Numbered from the stretch's first letter, positions 35,165 through 44,611 are shown. The stretch: DNA of 64,000 nucleotides from an uncultured Pelagimonas sp. (GCF_947498515.1 NZ_CANMKO010000016.1:1-64000), one strand, 5' to 3'. Notes: a model not told the origin generated them from the sequence alone. A program made the numbers and translations.

Positions 35165-36298
35165 TTAGGCTTGCACCGGTTTCGGGGTCTCAGCAATGCG
35201 TTGATATAACACCGACCAGTCATTGACGGAAGGGTCGGGGGCTCCGGGGCGCATATCCTCTAGCTGTTCCAAAGCCTCGGCCATGCTGTCTTGTGACCCC
35301 GGTTCATAGCCAAGCAAACGGGGCAATTTCGGATCACAAAGCCGTTTGGGCCCAATCATTGGCAGGCCAAAATAACGGTACATCAGCATCCGGTTGGAAT
35401 GGGCTGTTTGATATTCAACTCCGGGCTTGTCCAGATAGGGGGCCAAGCCGATATCAGCGTATTTGACCCACGCCGCAGTGGTCGCAAAAGGCGTCTCGCC
35501 ATGTAGCACAAGGTTGGCCGGCACGTCCGAGAGCGCGGGCAATCGACCAAAGATGTGAAACCGCCAATCCGGGCGCAGCCGCGCCATCAACGCCATAGCC
35601 TCATAGTCAAATTGCGTTGTTCCGGCACAAACGGCTTCGCGCCGCGCACGGGGTTGCCCCGCAAAAGGATCCGCCAGATTTTGATCAAGCAGCGCCTTGG
35701 ACACCCCCATGGGATCCATCTGAACGGTCTCATAGCCACGAAACCGTTGCGCCAAATGCGGACTGGCGACGCTAATTCGATCAAAGAGCGGCGCAAAGCG
35801 CAGCTCGGCCTGAGATATGAATTTTGGCAGGCCAAGCACCCGCACATCATCATTGACCCGGTAGACCAAGGCCGCCTTTGGGGCTGCTTGGCGCGCAATT
35901 TTAGCCAACATCACCGGGGGGCCGCTTTCGATGATGATCAAATCGGCATCTTTGACATGGGCGGGCAAATGCCGGCTCCAAAAGAGTTCGAAACTGGCGT
36001 GCAAGGGCCGTGCCAGCCAATCAAGCAAGGGTTTGCGCAGGCTGAACGGATGTAACGGGCTATAGGCAAAAACCGATGTCAGGGTGTCATCATGCCGGGT
36101 CACCCCCGGTTTGGGGCGCTCATCTAACGACAAAAACCGCCTGTCCCCGCGCCACCGCGATAGCCAGCTGTAACCAACCGTAACCAGTGTCACCTGCCAG
36201 CCATCCGCGCGCAGATTGTCACTCAGCCACAGAATGCTGCCTCGCCGCTTCTGGACCGGGAAATGTCCGGTCAGGATAATGGCGCGCTTTGCTGTCAC
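35165..36298 (-). CDS. GumK-like glucuronosyltransferase (GT70 type)
   Basis: The 377-residue protein follows the layout of xanthan GumK: GYSWLSRWRGDRR near residue 42, YSPLHPFSLRK, an IIIESGPPVMLAK segment, VYRVNDDVRVL, ASPHLAQRF and the donor-domain IGLAPYLDKPGVEYQTAHSN with RYFGLPMIGP. GumK adds glucuronic acid to a lipid-linked mannose-containing acceptor. The similarity here was judged by eye from motif order, so substrate identity is inferred. Its ATG overlaps the nitroreductase-family gene by ATGA, an unusual close coupling. Confidence 0.8.
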   Translation of the reverse strand: MTAKRAIILTGHFPVQKRRGSILWLSDNLRADGWQVTLVTVGYSWLSRWRGDRRFLSLDERPKPGVTRHDDTLTSVFAYSPLHPFSLRKPLLDWLARPLHASFELFWSRHLPAHVKDADLIIIESGPPVMLAKIARQAAPKAALVYRVNDDVRVLGLPKFISQAELRFAPLFDRISVASPHLAQRFRGYETVQMDPMGVSKALLDQNLADPFAGQPRARREAVCAGTTQFDYEAMALMARLRPDWRFHIFGRLPALSDVPANLVLHGETPFATTAAWVKYADIGLAPYLDKPGVEYQTAHSNRMLMYRYFGLPMIGPKRLCDPKLPRLLGYEPGSQDSMAEALEQLEDMRPGAPDPSVNDWSVLYQRIAETPKPVQA

Positions 36299-37284
36299 GG
36301 AGCGAGCTCGATCATCAAATCATCCAACCCCCGCCGGGGGGAGGCCGCCACCTTGAAGCTCTCAGGCATCTGACCGGTGCCGATCATCATGATAATCAAA
36401 TCCGTTGGCGGCAGCCCGAGCAGCTCAAGGAGCTTTTGGTTCTGCTTGCGCCCGGCTGACCAATTGAGCGGGCAGGTGGCTAAACCTTGTTGATGCAGGG
36501 CCAGCAACAGCGACATGGCAAACATACCACCATCGACAAACCCCTGATTGCGTTCGCGGGAATCGCGAAAATTGCTCAAATCGGCCGCCACCACCAGCAA
36601 CGTATCGATATCCTCGCCAAATCCGCGGCTGCCCCCCTGAAGCTTGAGCATCTCGGCTTTGCGCTTGGCGTCACGCACCACATAGACGCGGTTGCTTTGC
36701 CGGTTGCAGACCGAAGGCGTGGTGCCAGCCAGTTCAATCGCCTTGGCGATCGCCTCTGGATTGACAGCGCCGGGGGCAAAAACGCGGCTGCTCCGCCGCG
36801 AGCGCATGACACTTTCGAGATCCCCTTTGGCGGCGGCATTTTGGGCCGCACGTGTCAGGGTCACAGTCCCGATTTCAGCCGCCTCTGGGGTGTCTTTTGC
36901 GCTGGACAGCACTTCAAACCGCTTGATTTTCGCAGGAATTTCGAGCCCGGCATGTGCCTCGAAATAAGCCCGGATCGCGCCACGCGCCTTGCGGATAGAA
37001 ATGTGATCCTCGGGCAGGCCCTGCCTTTCGTACATGTCGATCAACTGCTCCAGTTGACGCAAGGCAGGTTCGCCAAAGAAATCGCGCCGTTGTGGCATCG
37101 ACAGGCCTTTTTCGATGGAATGGGCCTTTTGCAAGAGCCGCCCCTGCAGCTGCGCCGGCGTCAAATCATGTCGGCCCGATTGAGAATGCACGAAATAGCG
37201 ACGGGCGTCGTAAAAATGATCCTGTGCAATATGGACCAAGGCCTTGACCCGGCGAAGCCGGGCTTTGACTGGGTTCTGGCTCAT
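36295..37284 (-). CDS. Nitroreductase-family protein with EPS-type N-terminal extension
   Basis: The C-terminal half of this 329-residue protein is an FMN-dependent nitroreductase fold: RSRRSSRVFAPG (about residues 161-172, FMN phosphate contact), CNRQSNRVYVV and the GLATCPLNWSAG segment. The first 155 residues are an extension with QKAHSIEKGLSMPQRRDFFG, a motif recurring in nitroreductase-like proteins of polysaccharide loci. Its role there is not established; it might oxidise or reduce a sugar or a cofactor. It is coupled by ATGA to the pyruvyl transferase gene upstream and to the GumK-like gene downstream. Confidence 0.85.
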   Translation of the reverse strand: MSQNPVKARLRRVKALVHIAQDHFYDARRYFVHSQSGRHDLTPAQLQGRLLQKAHSIEKGLSMPQRRDFFGEPALRQLEQLIDMYERQGLPEDHISIRKARGAIRAYFEAHAGLEIPAKIKRFEVLSSAKDTPEAAEIGTVTLTRAAQNAAAKGDLESVMRSRRSSRVFAPGAVNPEAIAKAIELAGTTPSVCNRQSNRVYVVRDAKRKAEMLKLQGGSRGFGEDIDTLLVVAADLSNFRDSRERNQGFVDGGMFAMSLLLALHQQGLATCPLNWSAGRKQNQKLLELLGLPPTDLIIMMIGTGQMPESFKVAASPRRGLDDLMIELAP

Positions 37285-38375
37285 GGCTGATCCCCTGATA
37301 AGACCTCATCAATGACGGGGGCTGTGGCCGGGGCGTTGCGCTGCAGAAACGCTTTGGAGCTCTCAATCATCGGCTCCATCCCAACAAGCTGTTCTGGCGC
37401 ATAAGACAGATCATCAAGACTGTAGGTATCAATCTCGCCCGGCGTGTCATGGAGCAAATGGCTGAGCCCGGCCAGCTCCATAATCCGTTCCAACTTCATG
37501 CGCTTTTTGGCGTCAACATACGCATATAAAGGCCGGTTAAAGAGCAGTGCAAAAATGATGCCATGGAAAAAGTCGGTCACCACCGTGCTGGAATGGCGCA
37601 TCAGCCCCAACCATTCAGTCGGGCCGATATCGATATATTCCACGTCACAAATCGGATTGCGGGCCCCAACCCCCACCACCTGCAACCCATGGCGATCGGC
37701 ATAGGCCCGTATTTTGGCGCTGTCCGCTGCGTTGGGCCAACCATAAAGCGCCAGATATTTGCCCCCCTGATGTACCTGCGGATGCGTTTCGGCGGAAAAA
37801 TTCCACAAAAAGGTCGGGTCGCAAACAAGGTCTGGCTCTATGCCGGTCAGGTCTTTGACCGCATCCCCGGTATGGGGGTCACGCACGGCTATTTCATGGA
37901 ACCGAGCCAGCCATCCTTTGGTCTGGGGATAAGCGCGCAGATCGGTCACCGTCGAGGCGCTGGCCGCAAATGAGCACAGCCGGGTTTTTGAGGGTGACAA
38001 GAAGTCAAAATAAAAGCTGCCATCCAGAGGGCGGATTTGATCCACTTTCCAGACTTCGTCCGAGCCAGTAAAGACCACGTCATACCGCCCATCATCCAAC
38101 GCCTTTAGGGCGCTTGGGCGAAACATCGGGCCGCCGCTCAGCGGAATTTTGTCGTGTACAAATTGGCGGAACTTCTGGAATTTCCCTAGGTTCCGTAAAG
38201 ATCTCCGACGCCCCAAAAATTGCGACCGGAAATACCGGCGAAGCGCCTTGGGCGGCATATAATTGATAACCTCAACCGAATGCCCTTGGCTCTGAAGATA
38301 TTGTACCAGAGCATAACATTGCAGCGTTGCTCCGAAGTTTGGCGTGTTGTGAAAAGTCAAAATACCAATTTTCAT
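37281..38375 (-). CDS. Polysaccharide pyruvyl transferase
   Basis: It adds a PEP-derived pyruvyl ketal to a polysaccharide sugar, giving the polymer a negative charge. The 364-residue protein begins MKIGILTFHNTPNFGATLQC (the NFGA motif is the family hallmark), followed by VFTGSDEVWKVDQIRP and SSTVVTDFFHGIIFALLFNR, and by a basic LRRYFRSQF region. An AGGA ribosome binding site lies 10 nt before ATG 38375. It is the first gene of the minus-strand block B operon. Pyruvylation, GlcA addition and acetylation together suggest a xanthan- or succinoglycan-like acidic EPS. Confidence 0.9.
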   Translation of the reverse strand: MKIGILTFHNTPNFGATLQCYALVQYLQSQGHSVEVINYMPPKALRRYFRSQFLGRRRSLRNLGKFQKFRQFVHDKIPLSGGPMFRPSALKALDDGRYDVVFTGSDEVWKVDQIRPLDGSFYFDFLSPSKTRLCSFAASASTVTDLRAYPQTKGWLARFHEIAVRDPHTGDAVKDLTGIEPDLVCDPTFLWNFSAETHPQVHQGGKYLALYGWPNAADSAKIRAYADRHGLQVVGVGARNPICDVEYIDIGPTEWLGLMRHSSTVVTDFFHGIIFALLFNRPLYAYVDAKKRMKLERIMELAGLSHLLHDTPGEIDTYSLDDLSYAPEQLVGMEPMIESSKAFLQRNAPATAPVIDEVLSGDQP

Positions 38376-38505
38376 TGGAAGAATTCCTAAATGGATCGCA
38401 AAATTAGTCTGAAAACGCCAAAATCATAACCAGACCGGACGGTCTTTAGCCTTGTCCATGCCCCAATGTCTCGGGCCTTGCAAGGTCTACCACCCAGACC
38501 AGAAA

Positions 38506-38529
38506 AAAACCGCCCCTTGGGGCGGTTTT
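38506..38529 (-). terminator. Intrinsic terminator of the beta-helix gene
   Basis: AAAACCGCCCC and GGGGCGGTTTT form an 11-bp inverted repeat around TT. On the minus strand it is followed by further T residues (38503-38505). It lies about 30 nt downstream of the stop of the gene at 38560-40974 and separates it from the pyruvyl transferase operon. Confidence 0.87.
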
Positions 38530-38559
38530 CTGAGGTCTCACTCTTTTTTCGGACCTTTA

Positions 38560-40974
38560 TTAGGTGATCTTGGCAGGGTGCGCATTGTCATCAATTTCAC
38601 GCCAAGACACTTGGAACGCAATCATTGGATCAAAGGGAGATCCGCCGCTGGTCCAGCCCGTCGAAGTCCCGCGCAATTGCAACACCTCGGTTCCGGAGAA
38701 AGGCTGATCTGAGGCATTTGCCGGGGTCACCTCGATCAATTCAACGCTGCAATCCGCACCCGGCCCACCGCCAAGGCTGCTTTCATGTAAGACCCGGCCA
38801 AACAGTGGATCCCACGTCGCCTTGTAATAGACGCTATTATACGAGTTGGCCGAATTTCGAATGCCCTTGGCCTCGATTTCCCAGCCCTTGGACGGATCGA
38901 GGGTCAGCAAAACATTGTCTGTCATCTCACGCGAACCAGGGATGGTTTTACGGGCGCTGCGCCGGATACGGCATTCCGGACCAATCCCAACAAGCCCGGG
39001 GTTTTGGTTGTTGCGCATCCGCACCCCGCCAAGCGGCAATGCAGTTAGCTTGCAATTGTCATGCACCCAGAAGGCAAACTCACTCGGATCGGCATTATGA
39101 AGGTCAATCAGAGCCGAACTCGGGCTGGTGACCCCCCGCCAATGGTCTCCTGCAATCTTGATCCCCTGTAGGCGCGGGGTCTGGCTACCGGTGAACGTAA
39201 AAATCTCACTGTTGCCAGAGAAATTACACTCAAGAATGTGGTTATTCTGCCAAGTCAGCTGACCCTCATTGCCTGAATTCAGGTTGCATTCCCAAGCCAA
39301 CAAACGGGCCTGTGTATTGCGAATGGTGTTGTTGGTGACAGAGATATTGGTCGCCGCGTGGGGGGCGCTGGCCCCTTCGCGGCGTATCACTGCACTGCCT
39401 GTCTGGCCGATATTGTCCAAAATACACCCTTGGAGCTCCAGCCCATCCATGCCGCGTTGGGTGGTGGAAATCTTCAGGGCTTCTTCGGAGGTATTCACAA
39501 GGTGCAACCCCGAAATAGAGCCTTTCCCGACGGCGTTTTGCAGATGAACACCGCATCCGTGCACACTGGCCAGCATGGTCGAGACGCCAAGACTGGCAGC
39601 ATCCGCGGTGCCAATATTCTTGCCGTACCCACCGGTAATCTGGAAGCCCATCGGCATGGTCGACCCGCCATCAATCCCAAGATCAATAATGCGGTACATG
39701 TCGTTCACAAGATTTTCGGCAAAGTTATCGGCCAAAATCGAGAAGGCTGCGCTGCTTTTGTAGGCCGTGCCCTGGCAATTGCGCACAATGTTGTCTGAGA
39801 TAATCGCAGGCGCAAATGCCGGCGAAACAGCGGTTTCGGCCACCGCAATGCCATCATCCCCTGTGCCATGGACCACGTTTCCGGTGATCACCGTCCCAGC
39901 ACCCGCATGCAGCACCCAGATTCCGGTATCCCCAATCGAGCCGTAATTATGCGTTCCCCCAGAGACCGGTGGTTTGCCACCAATGCGATTGTCCTTGATG
40001 TGAACCGAGCTGGCCTTGGTCACCAATGCGCGATCCACTGAGATCGCCATGTTGTCTGCCGACGGGATAACGGTGTTGAAAATATCTACATCCGAGAACC
40101 CTCCGATCGACAACATATCCGACCCGCCCGTCCGAACCGGGTTGCGGTTCAAATCAAGGGTGATCCCGTCAATGACACACCGTTTACCGCTGGTCGCCGT
40201 GTTGCGTACCGATAGATAGCGCCGATTTGTTGCCGGGGTCGGGTGCGTAAAGACAATATGCGTGCCATCGCCCCGAATTTGCACATCCTTCACCACATCG
40301 CTTTCGATGTTGAAAGTGGCAGAGCTACGCAGTGTCCCGCGAGGAAAGACAACTTCGACGGCACCGTCATAGGTGGACAGCGCCTCGGCCATCCGAGTGA
40401 ACGACTGGCCGTTATCCGTGCCGGAAGTCCCGGTTGGGTCACTATCGGCCACCACCCCAAAGGCAGAGGCATGCCAGATGCTACCAGAAACCTTCAGGCG
40501 AACGCCCCCGGCCGTCTCGGTATGGTAATCTGCGTCTTCTGCATCAACGACACGGAAATCGGTATTTTCCTGAAGGACCCGCAGGACAGCCCCTGGCCTA
40601 ATCCGCCGCTGGCCGGTTTGTTCGGAATAAGATAGCGAGCTGTCTTCCAGAAGATGCGACATAGACAAGAACACGCGGCGGTACCCCTGCTCGGCCTCCG
40701 CCGAAACTTCGATATCGGGAACGTCATGCAAAACGTCATTGCCAGAATCCGTAATGACAACCCGATAGGCCCCATCGATCAGATAGCTCAGTTCGAATTG
40801 GCCATGCTCATCGGCAACAATAGGTTGCGCCATTGTCACCGTTAAATTCGGGTCCGCATAAATAGGGGCCAGAATATCGCTGTTAGCTTGAAAGAAACGC
40901 GCCCGCCGGCCCGCCGTTCCATTACCGCTATAATCAGCGACTTGCGCCGTGTTATTCAAATTAACAAGTCCCAT
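38560..40974 (-). CDS. Right-handed beta-helix protein with phage-tailspike-like N-terminus
   Basis: ATG 40974 has GAGGAG 5 nt upstream and gives an 804-residue product. Residues 20-90 resemble the head-binding domain of phage tailspikes: IYADPNLTVTMAQPIVAD, then GAYRVVITDSGNDVL. Residues about 160-650 are a parallel beta-helix of pectate-lyase type, with repeats such as DNRIGG, GDDGIAVAET and NNTIRNT. A C-terminal domain of about 120 residues follows. No signal peptide is seen. The fold is used by polysaccharide depolymerases and epimerases. It sits beside the BY-kinase gene and the pyruvyl transferase operon with its own terminator, so it may cleave or modify the polymer made here; the reaction is unknown. 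Confidence 0.75.
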   Translation of the reverse strand: MGLVNLNNTAQVADYSGNGTAGRRARFFQANSDILAPIYADPNLTVTMAQPIVADEHGQFELSYLIDGAYRVVITDSGNDVLHDVPDIEVSAEAEQGYRRVFLSMSHLLEDSSLSYSEQTGQRRIRPGAVLRVLQENTDFRVVDAEDADYHTETAGGVRLKVSGSIWHASAFGVVADSDPTGTSGTDNGQSFTRMAEALSTYDGAVEVVFPRGTLRSSATFNIESDVVKDVQIRGDGTHIVFTHPTPATNRRYLSVRNTATSGKRCVIDGITLDLNRNPVRTGGSDMLSIGGFSDVDIFNTVIPSADNMAISVDRALVTKASSVHIKDNRIGGKPPVSGGTHNYGSIGDTGIWVLHAGAGTVITGNVVHGTGDDGIAVAETAVSPAFAPAIISDNIVRNCQGTAYKSSAAFSILADNFAENLVNDMYRIIDLGIDGGSTMPMGFQITGGYGKNIGTADAASLGVSTMLASVHGCGVHLQNAVGKGSISGLHLVNTSEEALKISTTQRGMDGLELQGCILDNIGQTGSAVIRREGASAPHAATNISVTNNTIRNTQARLLAWECNLNSGNEGQLTWQNNHILECNFSGNSEIFTFTGSQTPRLQGIKIAGDHWRGVTSPSSALIDLHNADPSEFAFWVHDNCKLTALPLGGVRMRNNQNPGLVGIGPECRIRRSARKTIPGSREMTDNVLLTLDPSKGWEIEAKGIRNSANSYNSVYYKATWDPLFGRVLHESSLGGGPGADCSVELIEVTPANASDQPFSGTEVLQLRGTSTGWTSGGSPFDPMIAFQVSWREIDDNAHPAKIT

Positions 40975-41319
40975 ATCGCTCTCCTCAAGGGTGCCGAACA
41001 GAAAAGGGGCCAAGGCCCCGTTTGCCTAAGACCATGATTTTGAAACATGTGAACTTTCTGAAGGCAGCGTACGCTGGCCAATACTGGCGCAACGGCACAC
41101 AGGTCTTGCTGTAATCACAAAGGCCATGTTACGGCTCGCTTCAGGGTCGGGTTTATCGGCTCGATTGAAAAAGCGCCTTGAGTACCAACCCATTGACCCC
41201 GCGCAGAACAAAACCGCCGTGCTGGCAACACATCCCCTGTCACGTCCTTTGTCACGTCGTGCTTCTTTTGGATGGCACACGGAACTGGCCGGTCCTGACG
41301 CGATGAAAGAAACAAAGCC
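40975..41319. other. Divergent region between beta-helix gene and BY-kinase gene
   Basis: This 345-nt region should contain promoters for both genes. It holds the hairpin at 41002-41019. An open minus-strand frame of up to 119 codons ends at 41026, just before that hairpin; it has no recognisable domain, overlaps the kinase N-terminus and is not called. No convincing -35/-10 pair was found by eye. Confidence 0.5.
41002..41019 (-). terminator. Hairpin with short T run upstream of the beta-helix gene (attenuator-like)
   Basis: GGGGCC (41006-41011) and GGCCCC (41014-41019) form a 6-bp stem around AA, followed on the minus strand by TTTT. It lies 28 nt before the start codon of the minus-strand gene at 40974, inside its probable leader. 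It could end a short upstream transcript or attenuate this gene; the stem is short. Confidence 0.4.
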
Positions 41320-43470
41320 ATGATGCCCGTCGATAATCGCCCTGACGTCACGATGCCGGATTTTGCAACGCAATCCGCATCGCAAAACGGTTATTCAATG
41401 AATTTTGCGGCCCTGCTGAATCATCTTTGGTCTGGGAAATGGCAGATTGCTCTGATCACGCTTACCGCCATTATCGGTGCTTGGTATTATACTTCGAACA
41501 TGATCGTGCCCACCTATAGCTCGACCGCAAAAATCATGATTGAATCGCGCGAGGAACAGGTGGTCAATCTCGATAGCGTTGTCAGCGGTCTCGCTTCGGC
41601 CGATAGCGCCGCCATCAATTCTGAAGTTGAAGTGCTGCGCAGTCGCCGCTTGCTTGGCAAAGTGGTCGACAAACTCAACTTGCTCGATGATCCAGAATTC
41701 AATCGCTACTTGCGCGAAACCGGTACCAGGCGGCAGATCACAAATAAAATTCGCTCCACCTTGGGCCTATCAGTTCTGGAACGCGCCACTCCGGAACCCG
41801 CTGTGGTCCGGGCCGATGCGGTTTCTGAACTGCGCGACGCTGTACGTATCCGCAATATCCCATCAACCCTTGTCTTCAATATCAGCTTGACCAGTACCGA
41901 CCCTCAAAAGGCGACTTTGATCGCCAACACTTTGGCTGATCTCTATATTCTCAACCAAATCGAGGTAAAGTTCGAGGCAACGGAGCGGGCAACCAACTGG
42001 CTCACTGGCCGAGTAGGTGAATTGCAAGATTCCCTTGAAAACGCCGAGGCCGAGCTCAAGACATTCCGCGCCCGGGCCGAGATTGTGAATGCCGAAAGCT
42101 TGGTTGCTCAAGAGCAGCAGCTCAAAGATTTGCGCGAAAGAATTACATCCCTTGAGGTCGCCATCGACGTGGCACAAACGCGGATCACAACATTAGAAAG
42201 CGCCCAGACCCCGAAGGAAAAGGCCGATCTTTCCGAAGATCCAAGATTGTCCCAGCTTTTGCCACGGATCAGCAGCCCGACAATCAAATCAACCTTTGAC
42301 GCCCGGTTTGAAGCCACGAAAACGCGGGCCCAGACCGAATTGCGCAACCTTCAGGCCCGAATTGTCACTCTGCGGGCGGCCTATACAAAACAGGCCGAAC
42401 AGGTCGCGCAGCAAAGCCAGGACCTGATCCATATCGAACAGCTCGCCCGAGAGGCCGAAGCCAGCCGTTTGCTCTATGAGCATTTTCTAACCCGTCTGAA
42501 GGAGACCGCCGCACAGCAGGGTATCCAGCAAGCAGATGCGCGGATTTTATCCGAGGCCGTAGTGCCCAAAATCCCCGCAGCCCCGGACAAGGGATTGATC
42601 ATCTCGATGTGGGGAATTTTGGGGGTCTTGGCGGGGATCGCGCTAATCACTGCACGTGTTTTCCTGAAAAGAACCTTTGTCACGGCGCAATCTCTAGAAG
42701 GGTTTACCAAGACCACCGTTATGGGGGCCATCCCCCGCATCCGGGCGCGCCGTCGGATCGAAACACTCCAGTATTTGGTTGAAAACCCCGCCTCAGAGGT
42801 CTCAGAAGCCATTCGAAACCTGCGCACCTCCATTTTGTTGAGTAACGTTGATAGCGAACCTAAAGTCATTGCTCTGACGTCCGCTCTGCCCGGAGAGGGC
42901 AAGACCACCGTTGCCATGGCTCTGGCGCATAATTTTGGCCGAATGGGCAAAAAGACATTGCTGGTCGAAGGCGACATTCGACGTCAGATTTTCTCCCAGT
43001 ATTTCGGAAAAGAAGACGACAGTTCTGGGTTTATGGACGTGTTGACCGGCGAACGCCCGTTGGATGATGTTGTCGAACATTCCCCATTAATTGCCTGTGA
43101 TATCTTGCGCTCCGCCACATTGGACCGAAACAAAATCAACGCTGCGGATTTGTTTTCCTCAAACAAATTCCAGGATTTGGTTCAGATGATGCGCGATAAA
43201 TATGACTGTGTCATCATTGATACCCCGCCGGTTCTCATCGTGCCGGATTCCCGGATCATCATGCAATACGCAGATACGTGCCTATACGTGGTGAAATGGA
43301 ATGCCTCGACACGCCAAGAGGTCACCGACGGGCTACGTTTGCTGACGCATTTTGGCCAGCGTGTCCAAGGTCTTGTTCTCAATAATATCGATAGCCGACG
43401 CTTGAACCGCATGGGGTATGGCACGTCATATGGGGCTTATGCCAAATATGGCGGCAAATACTATAATTGA
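41320..43470 (+). CDS. wzc: Wzc-type polysaccharide co-polymerase with BY-kinase domain (block B)
   Basis: This 716-residue inner-membrane protein regulates EPS chain length and export by tyrosine autophosphorylation. It has a first membrane helix about residues 40-57, a long coiled-coil periplasmic part (residues 200-390), a second helix near 428-448, and a cytoplasmic kinase. In the kinase GEGKTT (residues 525-530) is Walker A, LLVEGDIRR the A' motif and CVIIDTPPVL (about 630) Walker B. The C-terminus is tyrosine-rich (YGTSYGAYAKYGGKYYN), the usual phosphorylation cluster. The start is one of two adjacent ATG codons. It converges with repA, 2 nt apart. Confidence 0.92.
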   Translation: MMPVDNRPDVTMPDFATQSASQNGYSMNFAALLNHLWSGKWQIALITLTAIIGAWYYTSNMIVPTYSSTAKIMIESREEQVVNLDSVVSGLASADSAAINSEVEVLRSRRLLGKVVDKLNLLDDPEFNRYLRETGTRRQITNKIRSTLGLSVLERATPEPAVVRADAVSELRDAVRIRNIPSTLVFNISLTSTDPQKATLIANTLADLYILNQIEVKFEATERATNWLTGRVGELQDSLENAEAELKTFRARAEIVNAESLVAQEQQLKDLRERITSLEVAIDVAQTRITTLESAQTPKEKADLSEDPRLSQLLPRISSPTIKSTFDARFEATKTRAQTELRNLQARIVTLRAAYTKQAEQVAQQSQDLIHIEQLAREAEASRLLYEHFLTRLKETAAQQGIQQADARILSEAVVPKIPAAPDKGLIISMWGILGVLAGIALITARVFLKRTFVTAQSLEGFTKTTVMGAIPRIRARRRIETLQYLVENPASEVSEAIRNLRTSILLSNVDSEPKVIALTSALPGEGKTTVAMALAHNFGRMGKKTLLVEGDIRRQIFSQYFGKEDDSSGFMDVLTGERPLDDVVEHSPLIACDILRSATLDRNKINAADLFSSNKFQDLVQMMRDKYDCVIIDTPPVLIVPDSRIIMQYADTCLYVVKWNASTRQEVTDGLRLLTHFGQRVQGLVLNNIDSRRLNRMGYGTSYGAYAKYGGKYYN

Positions 43471-43472
43471 CG

Positions 43473-44501
43473 TCACGGGTTTCCGCGACGCTCAAACCAC
43501 TTTCGACAGAACCCCAAAAACGCCATTTCCGGATTGCGTGGAATAGCCGTGGCCCAGCTGCGCCACTCCGTCTCAATCATGCGCACATCCCAGCCTGGGG
43601 CCGCCTGACGTGCCATTTCATATACATCCGGGTCAAGCGACGGGATATTGACGTGCTCGGCAATGTCGCGTCCGACGGTGCCGCGGGATCTGACAACCAT
43701 ATGGTCGCGCACTTCGTCAATCTCGATCCGGTAATCGGGCATATGACTATATTCTGCGTCTTCTTTTGCAATGGCCGAAACCAACCGTCGGAACTCCCGT
43801 AGGGTTGACCCCGAGCCACATTTCTTTTGCAGCACAGCCATGGAAATCCGCCAATCTTTTTGCCGTCCACAATGCTTGCGCGCCAATTCATAAATCCGCC
43901 GCTCCAACGGCTTGCGCAGCCGAAAATACTCTCGGCTCAGCGTCAGAACCTCTTGGGCACGGATCGCATTAAAGACCCAGTCCGACAACTTGACCTCAAC
44001 CTCTTGCATGCGGCCTTCGCGGCTTTCGCGCACAATCTTGGCCCGCTCAATCAGACCAAAGGTTTCAAAGATTTCTTGGCCGCCTGTGCTGATATTGGTT
44101 GAAATCCGGGTGCCCGCCAGCCGCTCCATCGCCGCCTTGAGCAAGCTATACCCACGTCCTGTGGTCATGCGGTTGGTGGCCTTTAGCAGGTCAGAGGCCT
44201 GAAAGCGGATCACCTGCTGGGGCTCCTTACCGTCATTCATGCCTTTGATGAGGCTGGAGATGCAGTAAATCAAAATATCGCGGTCATGCACTGTGGCCAA
44301 GCCATCAACCGATGGTTTGATTTCCACTGTGACGCCATTGTGTTCATAGCGGCGCGGGCGTGTGTCTGGCTTGGTGGACAGCGAAAAGATCGGATGTTCC
44401 ATTGATCCCAAATCGCCCTTTGGGGCCGCATCTAGAATATCACAGACAAAGAAATCACCCTGCGGATGACGGTCGGGTAGCAGTGGATAATCGGCGGTCA
44501 T
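43473..44501 (-). CDS. repA: Replication initiator protein RepA (RPA family)
   Basis: It binds iterons and opens the origin of an extrachromosomal replicon. The 342-residue product begins with LLPDRHPQGDFFVCDILD and continues SMEHPIFSLSTKPDTRPR, the family's typical N-terminus. Winged-helix-type segments follow around RFQASDLLKATNRMTTGRGY and EYFRLRKPLERRIYEL. Rhodobacterales plasmids of the RepA-I type carry this gene. The iterons lie immediately upstream (44516-44771), so the gene may be autoregulated by binding them. No parA or parB was found in the window. Confidence 0.93.
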   Translation of the reverse strand: MTADYPLLPDRHPQGDFFVCDILDAAPKGDLGSMEHPIFSLSTKPDTRPRRYEHNGVTVEIKPSVDGLATVHDRDILIYCISSLIKGMNDGKEPQQVIRFQASDLLKATNRMTTGRGYSLLKAAMERLAGTRISTNISTGGQEIFETFGLIERAKIVRESREGRMQEVEVKLSDWVFNAIRAQEVLTLSREYFRLRKPLERRIYELARKHCGRQKDWRISMAVLQKKCGSGSTLREFRRLVSAIAKEDAEYSHMPDYRIEIDEVRDHMVVRSRGTVGRDIAEHVNIPSLDPDVYEMARQAAPGWDVRMIETEWRSWATAIPRNPEMAFLGFCRKWFERRGNP

Positions 44502-44515
44502 GGCGCTCGTCCCTT

Positions 44516-44611
44516 CGACACTTCACACACGGGGCAGCTTATAACGACATTTCACACACGCCAAGCCGAAAACGACATTTCACACACGGGTGCAACGACA
44601 CTTCACACATG
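44516..44611. repeat. Iteron family A: four 16-bp direct repeats
   Basis: Repeats of consensus CGACAYTTCACACACG start at 44516, 44545, 44573 and 44596. The last copy ends in CACATG instead. Spacing is 29, 28 and 23 bp, so they are irregularly spaced. They lie right upstream of the repA start codon, which suggests both origin function and repression of repA. Confidence 0.87.

Noticed and set aside
41026-41385. Minus-strand 119-codon frame ending next to a hairpin
   Set aside because: Cysteine- and arginine-rich, no domain, and it overlaps the well-supported BY-kinase start on the other strand.
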